DNA of 64,000 nucleotides from Pseudomonas mandelii (GTDB lineage Bacteria > Pseudomonadota > Gammaproteobacteria > Pseudomonadales > Pseudomonadaceae): the NCBI RefSeq assembly GCF_024138395.1, contig NZ_JAMYDU010000010.1, positions 1 through 64,000 of the forward strand, in the 5' to 3' direction. The position numbers and the translations under genes are program-made. The notes beneath the pieces were generated by a model. The model made no database searches. It saw only the letters and a program-made list of their open reading frames with translations, and had not been told where the DNA came from. Shown in pieces: positions 1 to 8,592 of this stretch; within the stretch, counting starts at the first letter, position 1; every line of letters begins with the position of its first letter.

Positions 1-3000
1 ACCACCACGGCTGTCACAGCCACCGGCGATCTGTTCGCACGGCAACTCAGTGATGGTCGCGACACTTTTTTCATGCTCGGTGTACTGCAACACATCCATG
101 ACGTTGTTAACCGTCGTGGCGGCGATCGTCAGGTCGCCGGTGCTATCAATCCCTGCGGACCTGTTGTCCAGCAGATCAGCCTTGGTCCCGTTTTTGTCCC
201 TGGCGATGAGGAGGCTGCCCAGGCTGTAGACCTGCCCGTAGCTGTTGGTGAAGCTGGGGCTCAGGAGCTGCATGTCTGCGCCACTGAAGATCAATCCGCG
301 GTCGTTGCGTAACGCACCTGTGCTCAACGTCAGGTTCTTGCCGGCGCCCACGGTGCCGGTGTTGTTTACGCCACCGGCCGTCAGATTCAGGTCGGCAGCC
401 GAGGTCAGGCGACCTGCGTTAGTGAGCAGTCCCCCCACGGAAATGGTGGTGTTGCCACCACCGGCGATGCTCGATGCGGCAGTGAGGTTCAGTTGTGCAG
501 CGCTGAGGCCAAACGTTCCCAGGCTGCTGACCCGACCATTGCCCGAGTAGGTGCCACCCAGATTCAGGCTCAGGCTGCCGTCACTGGCAATCAGGCCCTC
601 GTTGCTCCAATTGCCGCCGTTACCGGTCAATGTGCTGACGGCCAGCAATTGACCGCTAACCGTCTGGTTGAGGCTGTTGATGTTGACGGTCAGGCGGTCG
701 GCCTGGATCACGCTGCTGTTTGTCCAGCCGTCGGCGGTGAGGGTCAGGCCGCCACGGGTGACGAAGTTACCGCCAGCGCTGCCCAGTTGCCCGGTGGCAA
801 TGTCGAAGAGGCCGGTGCCGACGTGCAGCACGTTGCCGCCGACGTTCTGCAAGCTACCGGACGCGAGAGTCAGGTTGGTGTTGGCGGATTCCACGGCGCC
901 ATTGCGGTTATCGAACAGGCCGCCGATGGCGAACGTGGTTTTACCATTGCCACCTAGCGCGCGAAGTTGACCGGTCTGGTTATCGAGGCTGGCGGCGGAG
1001 ATGGTCAGGGTGCTTTCGCTTTCGATGATGCCCTGGCGGTTGTTCAATGCGCCGCGCAGGCTCAGGTCGATCTGTTTCCCGCCGATCTGCCCGTCATTGT
1101 CGCCGCTGTTGTCGAAGTCTTTAGCGGTGACGCTGACCAGACCCTTGGCGTAAAGACCGCCATTGCGGTTGTCGAAGTTGCCGTTGGTGCCGGTGTCGAC
1201 AATGGCATCGCCGGTTTGGGCGGTGATCCGCCCGCCATAGTTGTCGATGCCGGCCAGTGCCTCGAGGTCCAGGCTCTGGGCCTGAATGATCCCGCCCTGA
1301 CGGTTGTTGTTCAGGTCATAGCCGTTGCGCAATACGCCGGTGATGTGGCTGTTGAAGGCGCCTTGCAAACTGGAGAGCACACCGCCACGACTGTCGAGGC
1401 TGGCGGCGGTGATGTCGAGGGTGCCGTTCTTGGCGACGATACGCCCGCTCTGGTTGTCGATGGCGCCGCCGGTTTTTACCGTCAGGTCGTCCTCGCTTTG
1501 CAGAGAGCCCTTGGCGTTGTCGAGGCTGGCGGCATTGAGTGTCAGGCCGGCGACGCTGCTGAAGATCTGACCGCCTGCGCTGTTCTGCACGGAACCACTG
1601 GCCGTGAGCGTCAACAGATCGTTGGCCCCGACAATGCCGCCATTGCGGTTATCGAGACCACCGGTCAACAGGCTCAGCAAACCCTGGCTGATCAATTTGC
1701 CGTTCTGGTTGTTGATCTGCTGCGCGCGCTGAATGACCAGTGGGCCGTTGCTCGCCACTTTGCCGTTGGTATTGGTCAGGGTGCCGAGCAGATCGAGGGT
1801 GATCGCGCCATTGCCGGCCAAGGTACCGGCACTGTTGTTCAGGTCGGTGCCGGTGAAGCTGATGTCCTGTTGCGCGTTGATGGTGGCGTTGGTGTTGTTG
1901 AGGGTTTGAGCCTGAATAGTCAGAGTGGCGCCGCTGTCGATCAAACCACCTTGGGCGTTATTCAATGCTCCGGCGATGACAACGGTTTGTGCGCCGGCAC
2001 TGGAAAGAATGCCGTTGTCGCTGTTGTCGAGGCTGGCTGCTGTGACCTTCAGCGTGCCGTTACTGACCAGCGCACCGGCATTGCTGTTACGCACAGCGCC
2101 AGTAAGGTCTACCAGCACGTCACCGTCGCGGCTCGACAAGGTGCCCCTATTACGGTTGTCGAGGCTGCCGCCCAGAAGGCTCAGGCTTTGCCAGCCGGAA
2201 ATCAGACCATCGAGGTTAGTGGTGGTAGCGGCGGTAAGGTCCAGTTGCTGACGGCTGAAGAGTGTGCCATCGCTGTTATCCAGATGGCGGCCCATCAGCG
2301 TGTAGCTTTGGCTGCTGGAGATTTCACCACTCTGGTTGTTCAAATCCCGCAGGTTGCGGATGCTCAGTTGCCCGGTGGTGGTGATCAGACCGTTGGCGTT
2401 GTTCAGGTCACCCATGGCGCCGCTGAAGTCGATGGCAATGGCGCTGCCCAGCAACGAGCCGCCATTCTGGTTGTTCAAACTCGCGGTGTTGATGGTCAGT
2501 TTGTCGGTGGCGTTGATCAGCCCTTGGTCCTGATTGTCGAGCGGGCCAGTAACCCGAAGCTCAAGGTTGGCGCGACTGGTCAAGGTGCCGCCGTTGTTGT
2601 TCAGGCTACCGGCCTGTACATCGACGCTTGCCGCCGCGATCAGGCCTTTGACGTTGGTCAGCGCTTGCTGCACGCGCAATGTGAGCGCTTGATTGCCGAG
2701 CAGTTTGCCGTTGCTGTTATCGAGGCTGTCGGCCGTCAGCGTGAACGCCTGGGCACTGGAAATTTCGCCGTTACGGTTGTCCACCCGCGCAAGGTTTTTC
2801 AGGACCAGCAGCGGAGCATTGATCAAACCGTTCTGGTTGTTCAACTCGCCGTGATGCAGATCCAGCGTCAGCGACGTGCCACTGGTGAGTTGCCCGCCAT
2901 CGTGTTGGTCGAGGCTGCCGACGCTGGCCGTCAGGGCCTTATTGCTGGCGATCCGGCCCTTGTTGCTGTTATCGACCTTGCCGGCGCTGAGGCTCAGGCT

Positions 3001-4584
3001 GTCCAGGCTGGTCAGTTTGCCGCCCTGGTTGTTCACCACCCCCGTGGCGGTGACGGTCAAAGCCTGACCGGCGTTCACCAGTCCCGCTACGTTATCCAGA
3101 GTGGCCATGCGCAGCGTCGCGGCGGCCAGGCTCGAGAGTTCGCCAGTGTGGTTGTTCAGGTGGCCAAGGGTGGCGTTGAGATTGCCGGTACTGGTGATCA
3201 GGCCGTTGCTGTTGAGGACCTGATTGGCCGTGAGATTGAGGTTGCCCTTGCTCAACACCCGGCCGTTGTTTTGATTGTCCAGCGTTCCAGCGGTGATATT
3301 CGCGGTTTGCGCGGCGCTCAGCGTGCCGGTCTGGTTGCTCAGAGTCTGGCTGGTGTTGACCGTCAGGTTGCGACTGGCGATAACGCTCTTGCCGGTGTTG
3401 TTGAAGTTCTGTGCGCTCAGGCTCACATCGCCCGTGGCGTTGCGGCTGGTGTCGGCGTTGAGTCCGGCTTCGATGATGCCGTTGTTGGTCAGCACTCCGC
3501 CGGCGCTCAGGGTGATGTTGTCCCGGGCGGCGAAGGTTTGCTGGTTGGTCAGGTTGCCTTGGGTTTGCACGTTCAGCGCCGTGCCGGCATAGACTGGGCC
3601 GCGCGCATCGAGGCTGGCGGCTTTGATATTGACTGCACCTGTGGCCGACGTCTGTGCGAGGCTCAGATGTCCATTGGCATCGAGCTGGATATCCCCGCCA
3701 CTGGCCGCCAGGTTGCCATCGAGTTTCACCCCGACTCCGGCTTCGGTGCCCACCAGTTTGATCGCCCCAGCGTACATACCGCCCAACGCCGAGGAATCGA
3801 TGGCCAACCCCGGTTTGCCACTGCCGTCATCGGCGCGGGCGGTGGGGTTGAGGCTGTCGGCATTGACGTCGTTGCGGCCGGCGATGATGGTCAGGTTTTT
3901 CGCCTGAATCTCGGCATTGATCTTGGCGCTGCGGGTGATGATTTCGAAGCGGTCGACGTTGCTGGCGTTCAGCCCGGCACCGTCGATGGCAACGCTGCCC
4001 TGATCGACCTGGAAACGATCGAGACGCCCGTTGTCCAGCACCGGTTTGCCGGTGGTCAAGGTCACGCGCGGGGTATTGATGAAGCCGCAGCCGTTGCAGC
4101 TGATGCCATAAGGGTTGGCGACGATGACCCGCGCCGACTGCCCCGCCACTTCGGTGTAACCGCGCAACTGGCTGGGACTGCCACCGACCACTTCGTTGAG
4201 GATGGTTTGTGCGGCGACTCGGTTGGTCAGGTTGGGGTTGCCGACGATGATCCCGCCCAATTGCGTCGCGCCGGTCTGGTGGGCGACGTTGTTGAGAATC
4301 ACGCCTTGGGCGCCGACGTTGTAATCGTGAAACTGGTTATGCGACAGACCGCTGCCGTTGGGCGTGGCGATCTGGACGATCGGCACCCCGTTGCCCGCCT
4401 GGCCGAGGCTGGTGCCCGGCGTAGCCACCACAATCCCGTCGGCTTGCGCCCACAGCGGTTGCCAGAACATGACGTTAGCCAACAGGAATGCCAACCCGCG
4501 CTTGGGCATGCCCCAAAAGTGCTCGCGGTTTTTGACGGCAGCAGAAGGCTGACCAGCCAGAAGGGCCAGTTGACGAACGTTCAT
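1..4584 (-). CDS. Two-partner secretion exoprotein (TpsA, filamentous haemagglutinin type), partial
   Basis: Secreted adhesin or CdiA-like exoprotein; the reading frame is open for all 1528 codons read here and leaves the window at base 1, so the C-terminus is missing. Reading from ATG at 4584, an extended signal peptide ends near residue 48 (WAQA/DG). The TPS domain follows, with the hallmark motifs NPNL at 116-119 and NPYGI at 157-161, the latter followed by a CNGC pair. From about residue 330 onward come many roughly 20-residue haemagglutinin repeats of the form LTxxxxxLxNxxGxLxS. It starts 25 bp after the transporter gene, as partners do. Long antisense open frames over this region are a by-product of the repeats and codon bias. 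Whether this is an adhesin or a contact-dependent inhibition toxin is decided by the missing end. Confidence 0.93.
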   Translation of the reverse strand, partial: MNVRQLALLAGQPSAAVKNREHFWGMPKRGLAFLLANVMFWQPLWAQADGIVVATPGTSLGQAGNGVPIVQIATPNGSGLSHNQFHDYNVGAQGVILNNVAHQTGATQLGGIIVGNPNLTNRVAAQTILNEVVGGSPSQLRGYTEVAGQSARVIVANPYGISCNGCGFINTPRVTLTTGKPVLDNGRLDRFQVDQGSVAIDGAGLNASNVDRFEIITRSAKINAEIQAKNLTIIAGRNDVNADSLNPTARADDGSGKPGLAIDSSALGGMYAGAIKLVGTEAGVGVKLDGNLAASGGDIQLDANGHLSLAQTSATGAVNIKAASLDARGPVYAGTALNVQTQGNLTNQQTFAARDNITLSAGGVLTNNGIIEAGLNADTSRNATGDVSLSAQNFNNTGKSVIASRNLTVNTSQTLSNQTGTLSAAQTANITAGTLDNQNNGRVLSKGNLNLTANQVLNSNGLITSTGNLNATLGHLNNHTGELSSLAAATLRMATLDNVAGLVNAGQALTVTATGVVNNQGGKLTSLDSLSLSAGKVDNSNKGRIASNKALTASVGSLDQHDGGQLTSGTSLTLDLHHGELNNQNGLINAPLLVLKNLARVDNRNGEISSAQAFTLTADSLDNSNGKLLGNQALTLRVQQALTNVKGLIAAASVDVQAGSLNNNGGTLTSRANLELRVTGPLDNQDQGLINATDKLTINTASLNNQNGGSLLGSAIAIDFSGAMGDLNNANGLITTTGQLSIRNLRDLNNQSGEISSSQSYTLMGRHLDNSDGTLFSRQQLDLTAATTTNLDGLISGWQSLSLLGGSLDNRNRGTLSSRDGDVLVDLTGAVRNSNAGALVSNGTLKVTAASLDNSDNGILSSAGAQTVVIAGALNNAQGGLIDSGATLTIQAQTLNNTNATINAQQDISFTGTDLNNSAGTLAGNGAITLDLLGTLTNTNGKVASNGPLVIQRAQQINNQNGKLISQGLLSLLTGGLDNRNGGIVGANDLLTLTASGSVQNSAGGQIFSSVAGLTLNAASLDNAKGSLQSEDDLTVKTGGAIDNQSGRIVAKNGTLDITAASLDSRGGVLSSLQGAFNSHITGVLRNGYDLNNNRQGGIIQAQSLDLEALAGIDNYGGRITAQTGDAIVDTGTNGNFDNRNGGLYAKGLVSVTAKDFDNSGDNDGQIGGKQIDLSLRGALNNRQGIIESESTLTISAASLDNQTGQLRALGGNGKTTFAIGGLFDNRNGAVESANTNLTLASGSLQNVGGNVLHVGTGLFDIATGQLGSAGGNFVTRGGLTLTADGWTNSSVIQADRLTVNINSLNQTVSGQLLAVSTLTGNGGNWSNEGLIASDGSLSLNLGGTYSGNGRVSSLGTFGLSAAQLNLTAASSIAGGGNTTISVGGLLTNAGRLTSAADLNLTAGGVNNTGTVGAGKNLTLSTGALRNDRGLIFSGADMQLLSPSFTNSYGQVYSLGSLLIARDKNGTKADLLDNRSAGIDSTGDLTIAATTVNNVMDVLQYTEHEKSVATITELPCEQIAGGCDSRGG

Positions 4585-4609
4585 GATTTGAATCTCGTTA
4601 AAGCAGAAT

Positions 4610-6316
4610 TTAGAGGAAGAAATCCACGCGGAAATAGATCGGCGCTTCGCGCTCGGTCAGGGTGTCCGGGCGTTCCAGGGAATGGGCAAAGGTCACGCTC
4701 GCGGCCAGGTGCTGACCCCGGGCAAACAGCTCCACCGAGTTGCTCGACATGCGCCCGTGCTGATCGCCATTGAAGCGATCGCCACGGATCACGCCCTGGT
4801 CGTAGCCGAGGCTGGTGCCGTATTCGGCGAACACCGGGCGCAGCCATTCGAGGGTCACCGGGCGACTCCAGCGCAGGTCGTTGCGCCAGTAGCCGCCGCT
4901 GTCGCCAGACAAGGACTGGTCCTTATAGCCACGGATCGACGACTGCCCTCCAAGGCTGGTGCGCTGCGGGCTGAACAGCACATCTTCGCTGCGCTGGCCG
5001 GTCATCAGGCTGCTGAAACTGAAGGACTCGCCCCACAGCTTGAACGGTTGCAAATAACTCGCGGTGGCGGTGTATTTGCGGTAACGCGCGTCCGGCTCGC
5101 CGGGGCCCGGATCACCGTTGCCCTGAGCGTCGAACGCGCCAATGCCTTCCTGCATGCCCAGGTCGAGGTTGACGAACGCGCTGCCGACCCGACGACCGTG
5201 GTTGATGCCGAACTGTGCTTCGCTGATGCGGTTGCTGCTCAGCTTGAGTTTGCGGTCTTCGATGAAGTTGTTGGTGCGCAGGTGAGAGAGGCCGGTACTA
5301 AGGGAGGTCTTGCTCACGGCGTCGCGATGGATCACCCGCTCGACGCGTAGCTGATGGTTTTCACTGTCGCCGGTCTGCTTGAAATTGAAACCGTTGGCCT
5401 GCGCTTGCGAGCGGTATTCGCTCTGGCTGTAGGTGTAACTGAAATTCCACCAGCCCCACGGCACGCTGTAATTGAGCATCGCGTTGTTGGAGGTGTGCTG
5501 GTGATCGGTCATCGCATCGTGACCGCCGCGCAGCATCAACTGATCGGCCAGGCCGAGCGGGCTGTCCCAATCAAACGTCGTGCCCCACTGTTGTTCGCCG
5601 GTGCTGCGCTGGCCGTCATTACTGCGGGACAATCCGGCTCGCCAAGGCTTCTGCGGCGTGTTCTTGACCAACACTTCACTGCCGCCGACGTTCTTGCCCG
5701 GCGACAATTCCATCTGCGCCTGATTCGACGGCAAGCGGTTAAGCTGATCGACCATCTGCTCGATTTCCCGCAGATTGACCAGCTCACCACTCTTGCCGGG
5801 GAAAGCCATCCCCAGCTCGCGCTCCGACAGCTTGCTGCCCTCCGCGCCCTTCAACCCTTCCAGCCGGCCCTCGACCACCAGCACCTTCAAATGCCCGCCG
5901 GACAAATCCTGCTGCGGCAAATAAGCACGGCTAGTGACCAGGCCTTTCTCGATGTAGTGATCGGTGATGACTTTCAGCAGCTCGTTGAGCTGCGTGACAC
6001 CCAGGCACTGACCGATGTAAGGCTTGAGCAGACGATTTTTATCGCTGTCCGAGAGACTGTCGGCGCCTTTGAGCTCAATGTCCTTGATGGGGAAACAACG
6101 GGCGTCGGCCGGGGCCGTCGGTGGCGTGGGTTTGACTTCCTTGCCGGGTAATTCCTTGAGCTCTTCGAGACGTCGACGCTGCTCTTCGAGCAAGCGATCC
6201 TGACGTTCGCGGATCAGATCGGTTTCACCGGGGGTGGGGGCAGCGTGAGCAAGATTCGGCGGAGAAAGGCACAGCAAAGCCAGGCACAACCTCGCCACGA
6301 GGGCGGGTGGGTACAT
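4610..6316 (-). CDS. Two-partner secretion transporter (TpsB, FhaC/ShlB family)
   Basis: Outer-membrane beta-barrel that exports the downstream TpsA protein. The 568-residue product has a signal peptide (cleavage near LAHA, residue 25). A charged helix at about 33-55 (RERQDRLLEEQRRRLEEL) matches the plug helix H1 of FhaC. Two POTRA-like domains span about 70-215, and a 16-strand-type barrel runs to a C-terminal aromatic strand ending YFRVDFFL. The conserved loop-6 motif RGY sits at 462-464 (SSIRGYKDQ). Length and order match ShlB/FhaC/CdiB proteins. It is the first gene of a two-gene operon with the exoprotein; an inverted repeat lies 55 bp upstream and may control it. Confidence 0.95.
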   Translation of the reverse strand: MYPPALVARLCLALLCLSPPNLAHAAPTPGETDLIRERQDRLLEEQRRRLEELKELPGKEVKPTPPTAPADARCFPIKDIELKGADSLSDSDKNRLLKPYIGQCLGVTQLNELLKVITDHYIEKGLVTSRAYLPQQDLSGGHLKVLVVEGRLEGLKGAEGSKLSERELGMAFPGKSGELVNLREIEQMVDQLNRLPSNQAQMELSPGKNVGGSEVLVKNTPQKPWRAGLSRSNDGQRSTGEQQWGTTFDWDSPLGLADQLMLRGGHDAMTDHQHTSNNAMLNYSVPWGWWNFSYTYSQSEYRSQAQANGFNFKQTGDSENHQLRVERVIHRDAVSKTSLSTGLSHLRTNNFIEDRKLKLSSNRISEAQFGINHGRRVGSAFVNLDLGMQEGIGAFDAQGNGDPGPGEPDARYRKYTATASYLQPFKLWGESFSFSSLMTGQRSEDVLFSPQRTSLGGQSSIRGYKDQSLSGDSGGYWRNDLRWSRPVTLEWLRPVFAEYGTSLGYDQGVIRGDRFNGDQHGRMSSNSVELFARGQHLAASVTFAHSLERPDTLTEREAPIYFRVDFFL

Positions 6317-6370
6317 GTTCGATCCCTCGAATGGAGAGTGACAGCAGAATAGTGGCGCGATATTAGATGG

Positions 6371-6395
6371 CCATTATTCTGGCGTCAAATAATGG
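6371..6395. promoter_or_regulatory. Inverted repeat upstream of tpsB
   Basis: Perfect 8-bp arms, ccattatt and aataatgg, are separated by 9 bp in an AT-rich stretch 55 bp before the transporter start. The size and position suit a dimeric operator. No factor is identified from sequence. Confidence 0.45.
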
Positions 6396-6610
6396 ATCCA
6401 CGTGAGAAGTGTATTTGACGACTGATAACGGCTATATCAGCCAGTTCCGGGAGGCGTTCAGGACATTTCTTAAGCTGAGGTCGAAAAAAACCCGCAAGAG
6501 CCAGGTCATTGCTAAATGCCTACAGGACGTTGGACTGATGACGTATGAACTTTCAGCACGACGCAGCCTCAACCGAGTAACCGCTCGATACGGAACCCGA
6601 GGCCTGACCG

Positions 6611-6886
6611 ATGAAAACCCTGCTGAAACTGACCCTCGCCGCCACCCTCGCCTGCGCCCTCCCCGTTTGGGCTTGCCCGCCCGACGAAGCCACCGCCAAG
6701 CGCGAACAATTGGCCAGGGAAGTCGCCAAGATCACTGAGCAGAACCCGGCCAAGGCCAAGGAGATCAATGATGAGTTGAAGAGGATGGATCTGAAGACGG
6801 CCAGCGCGGATTTACCGGACAAGTGCCAGTTGATCGATCAGCGTCTCAAGGAGTTGCAGTCGGCGGAGAAGAAAGCCGGGGGTTAA
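6611..6886 (+). CDS. Small periplasmic protein of unknown function
   Basis: A 91-residue protein with a clear signal peptide (MKTLLKLTLAATLACALPVWA, cut before CPPDE). The mature part of about 70 residues is highly charged and helical, with two cysteines (the first mature residue and a later one in DKCQL) that could form a disulfide. A GAGG element precedes the ATG by 8 bp. I do not recognise the family. It stands alone, divergent from the two-partner operon and convergent with the helicase gene. The Cys immediately after the cleavage site does not fit a lipobox well (VWA-C lacks the usual small residue pattern), so I call it soluble periplasmic rather than a lipoprotein. Confidence 0.75.
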   Translation: MKTLLKLTLAATLACALPVWACPPDEATAKREQLAREVAKITEQNPAKAKEINDELKRMDLKTASADLPDKCQLIDQRLKELQSAEKKAGG

Positions 6887-6896
6887 ACGGCAAGAT

Positions 6897-7000
6897 CAAA
6901 AGATCGCAGCCTTCGGCAGCTCCTACGCCGATCGCATGCATCCGCACGTTAACGGGTGTCCCCGCTTCCCGTAGGAGCTGCCGAAGGCTGCGATCTTTTG
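6897..7000. repeat. REP-like inverted pair, family A
   Basis: Perfect 30-bp arms at 6897-6926 and 6971-7000 (caaaagatcgcagccttcgg in the first), separated by 44 bp. The same element recurs at 19798, 30910 and 54419. Always intergenic, as expected for Pseudomonas REP pairs. Confidence 0.85.
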
Positions 7001-7004
7001 ACGT

Positions 7005-7034
7005 AAAAAAACCCGGACACTGTCCGGGTTTTTA
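7005..7034 (-). terminator. Rho-independent terminator after the helicase gene
   Basis: Stem acccggaca / tgtccgggt with a 1-base loop, flanked by A and T runs on both sides, so it can act in both directions. It ends the helicase gene and may also serve the small periplasmic gene. Confidence 0.85.
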
Positions 7035-7052
7035 TTGGATCGCCAGATCGCT

Positions 7053-8399
7053 TTACTCAGCAGCCGGTGCTTCGGGCTTGCGGCGCTTGAGCGGGGCCAT
7101 GCCGTCCTTGCTGACCAGCGACAGGGCGTCGGTCTTCGGGCGGTTGGCGATTTTGCGCTTGGTCGGGGCCTTGGCGCCGGTTTTCTTCTTGTCGCCCTTG
7201 GCGTCGACTTTTTTCTTCTTCACGCCAACGGCTTTGCCCGAGGCCTTGACCTTTTTCGGTCCGCCGTAGGTGCCTTTGACTTCCTTGATGGTGCGGCGCT
7301 CGAAGCTCTGCTTGAGGTAGCGCTCGACGCTCGACATCAGGTTCCAGTCGCCATGGCAGATCAGCGAGATGGCCAGGCCATCGTTGCCGGCGCGGCCGGT
7401 GCGACCGATGCGGTGAACGTATTCGTCGCCGCTGCGCGGCATGTCGAAGTTGATCACCAGGTCCAGGCCTTCCACGTCCAGGCCACGGGCCGCGACGTCG
7501 GTGGCCACGAGGATCTTCACGCCGCCCTGCTTCAGACGGTCGATGGCCAGTTTGCGGTCTTTCTGGTCTTTGTCACCGTGCAGCACGAACGCTTTGTATT
7601 CCTGCGCCACCAGACGGCCGTAAATACGGTCGGCCATGGCCCGGGTGTTGGTGAACACGATGGCCTTCTGATAGGTCTCGTTGGCCAGCAGCCAGTTCAC
7701 GATCTGTTCTTTGTGCTGGTTGTGGTCGGCGGTGATGATCTGCTGACGAGTGGTGGCGTTCAGATCGCTGACGTTGTTCAACTGCAAGTGTTCAGGGTTG
7801 TTCAGAACCTTGGCGACCATCTCGCGCAGGCCCGAACCGCCGGTGGTGGCGGAGAACAGCATGGTCTGCTGACGGTTAGTGCACTCGTCGACCAGACGCT
7901 GCACGTCTTCGGCGAAGCCCATGTCGAGCATGCGGTCGGCTTCGTCGAGCACCAGCACTTCGACTTCCTTGAGGTCGAGGTTGCCGGCGTTCAGTTGCTC
8001 GATCATCCGGCCCGGCGTACCGATCAGGATGTCCGGCACCTTGCGCAGCATGGCGGCCTGGACCTTGAAGTCTTCGCCGCCGGTGATCAGGCCGGACTTG
8101 ATGAAGGTGAACTGAGCGAAGCGCTCGACTTCCTTGATGGTCTGCTGGGCCAGCTCACGGGTCGGCAGCAGGATCAGGGTCTTGATGCTGACGCGGACTT
8201 TAGCCGGGCCGATCAAACGGTGGAGGATCGGCAAAACGAATGCAGCGGTTTTGCCGCTACCGGTTTGCGCTGTCACCCGCAGGTCACGCCCCTGGAGCGC
8301 GAGCGGGATAGCCGCTGCTTGCACAGGCGTTGGCTCGACAAATTTAAGCTCGGCCACGGCTTTGAGCAGGCGTTCGTGCAGGGCGAATTGGGAAAACAC
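7053..8399 (-). CDS. DEAD-box ATP-dependent RNA helicase
   Basis: RNA-remodelling helicase of 448 residues. The preferred start is GTG at 8399 (product beginning FSQFALHERL), with GAGGTAG upstream; an upstream ATG at 8480 would add 27 residues that look like untranslated leader. Q motif at about 18-31, Walker A AQTGSGKT at 44-51, DEAD at 152-155, SAT in FSATTGG, and HRIGRTGRAG of motif VI are all present. The last about 75 residues form a Lys-rich basic tail typical of RhlE/SrmB-like proteins, which adds RNA affinity. Probable roles are ribosome assembly or cold adaptation. Single gene, divergent from the MscS gene. Confidence 0.93.
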   Translation of the reverse strand: MFSQFALHERLLKAVAELKFVEPTPVQAAAIPLALQGRDLRVTAQTGSGKTAAFVLPILHRLIGPAKVRVSIKTLILLPTRELAQQTIKEVERFAQFTFIKSGLITGGEDFKVQAAMLRKVPDILIGTPGRMIEQLNAGNLDLKEVEVLVLDEADRMLDMGFAEDVQRLVDECTNRQQTMLFSATTGGSGLREMVAKVLNNPEHLQLNNVSDLNATTRQQIITADHNQHKEQIVNWLLANETYQKAIVFTNTRAMADRIYGRLVAQEYKAFVLHGDKDQKDRKLAIDRLKQGGVKILVATDVAARGLDVEGLDLVINFDMPRSGDEYVHRIGRTGRAGNDGLAISLICHGDWNLMSSVERYLKQSFERRTIKEVKGTYGGPKKVKASGKAVGVKKKKVDAKGDKKKTGAKAPTKRKIANRPKTDALSLVSKDGMAPLKRRKPEAPAAE

Positions 8400-8592
8400 G
8401 GGTGCTACCTCGAAGAAATACAAAAAAACAGCTGCATAGGGTAACGGTTTCGAGCGCGAAGGCCGAGTTTCTTTATACAAACGGCTGCAAACAGTGGTTT
8501 TTTTGTTGCCTGTTTTGTCTCAAAACGTCATCCGGAACGTCTTAAATGCTCTAATCGCCCCGTCGCGTCCTACAGAAGAACCGTTTTCGCCC

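Noticed and set aside
967..4773. Plus-strand open frame of 1268 codons opposite the two-partner exoprotein
   Set aside because: The minus strand carries an exact TPS domain and haemagglutinin repeats. The antisense frame has no start context or recognisable domain and follows from repeats and GC-rich third positions.
6409..6738. 109-codon frame before the small periplasmic gene
   Set aside because: GTG start without ribosome site, no domain, and its second half is another frame of the real 91-residue gene.
7035..8444. 469-codon plus-strand frame over the helicase gene
   Set aside because: Antisense shadow; the minus-strand protein has all DEAD-box motifs.
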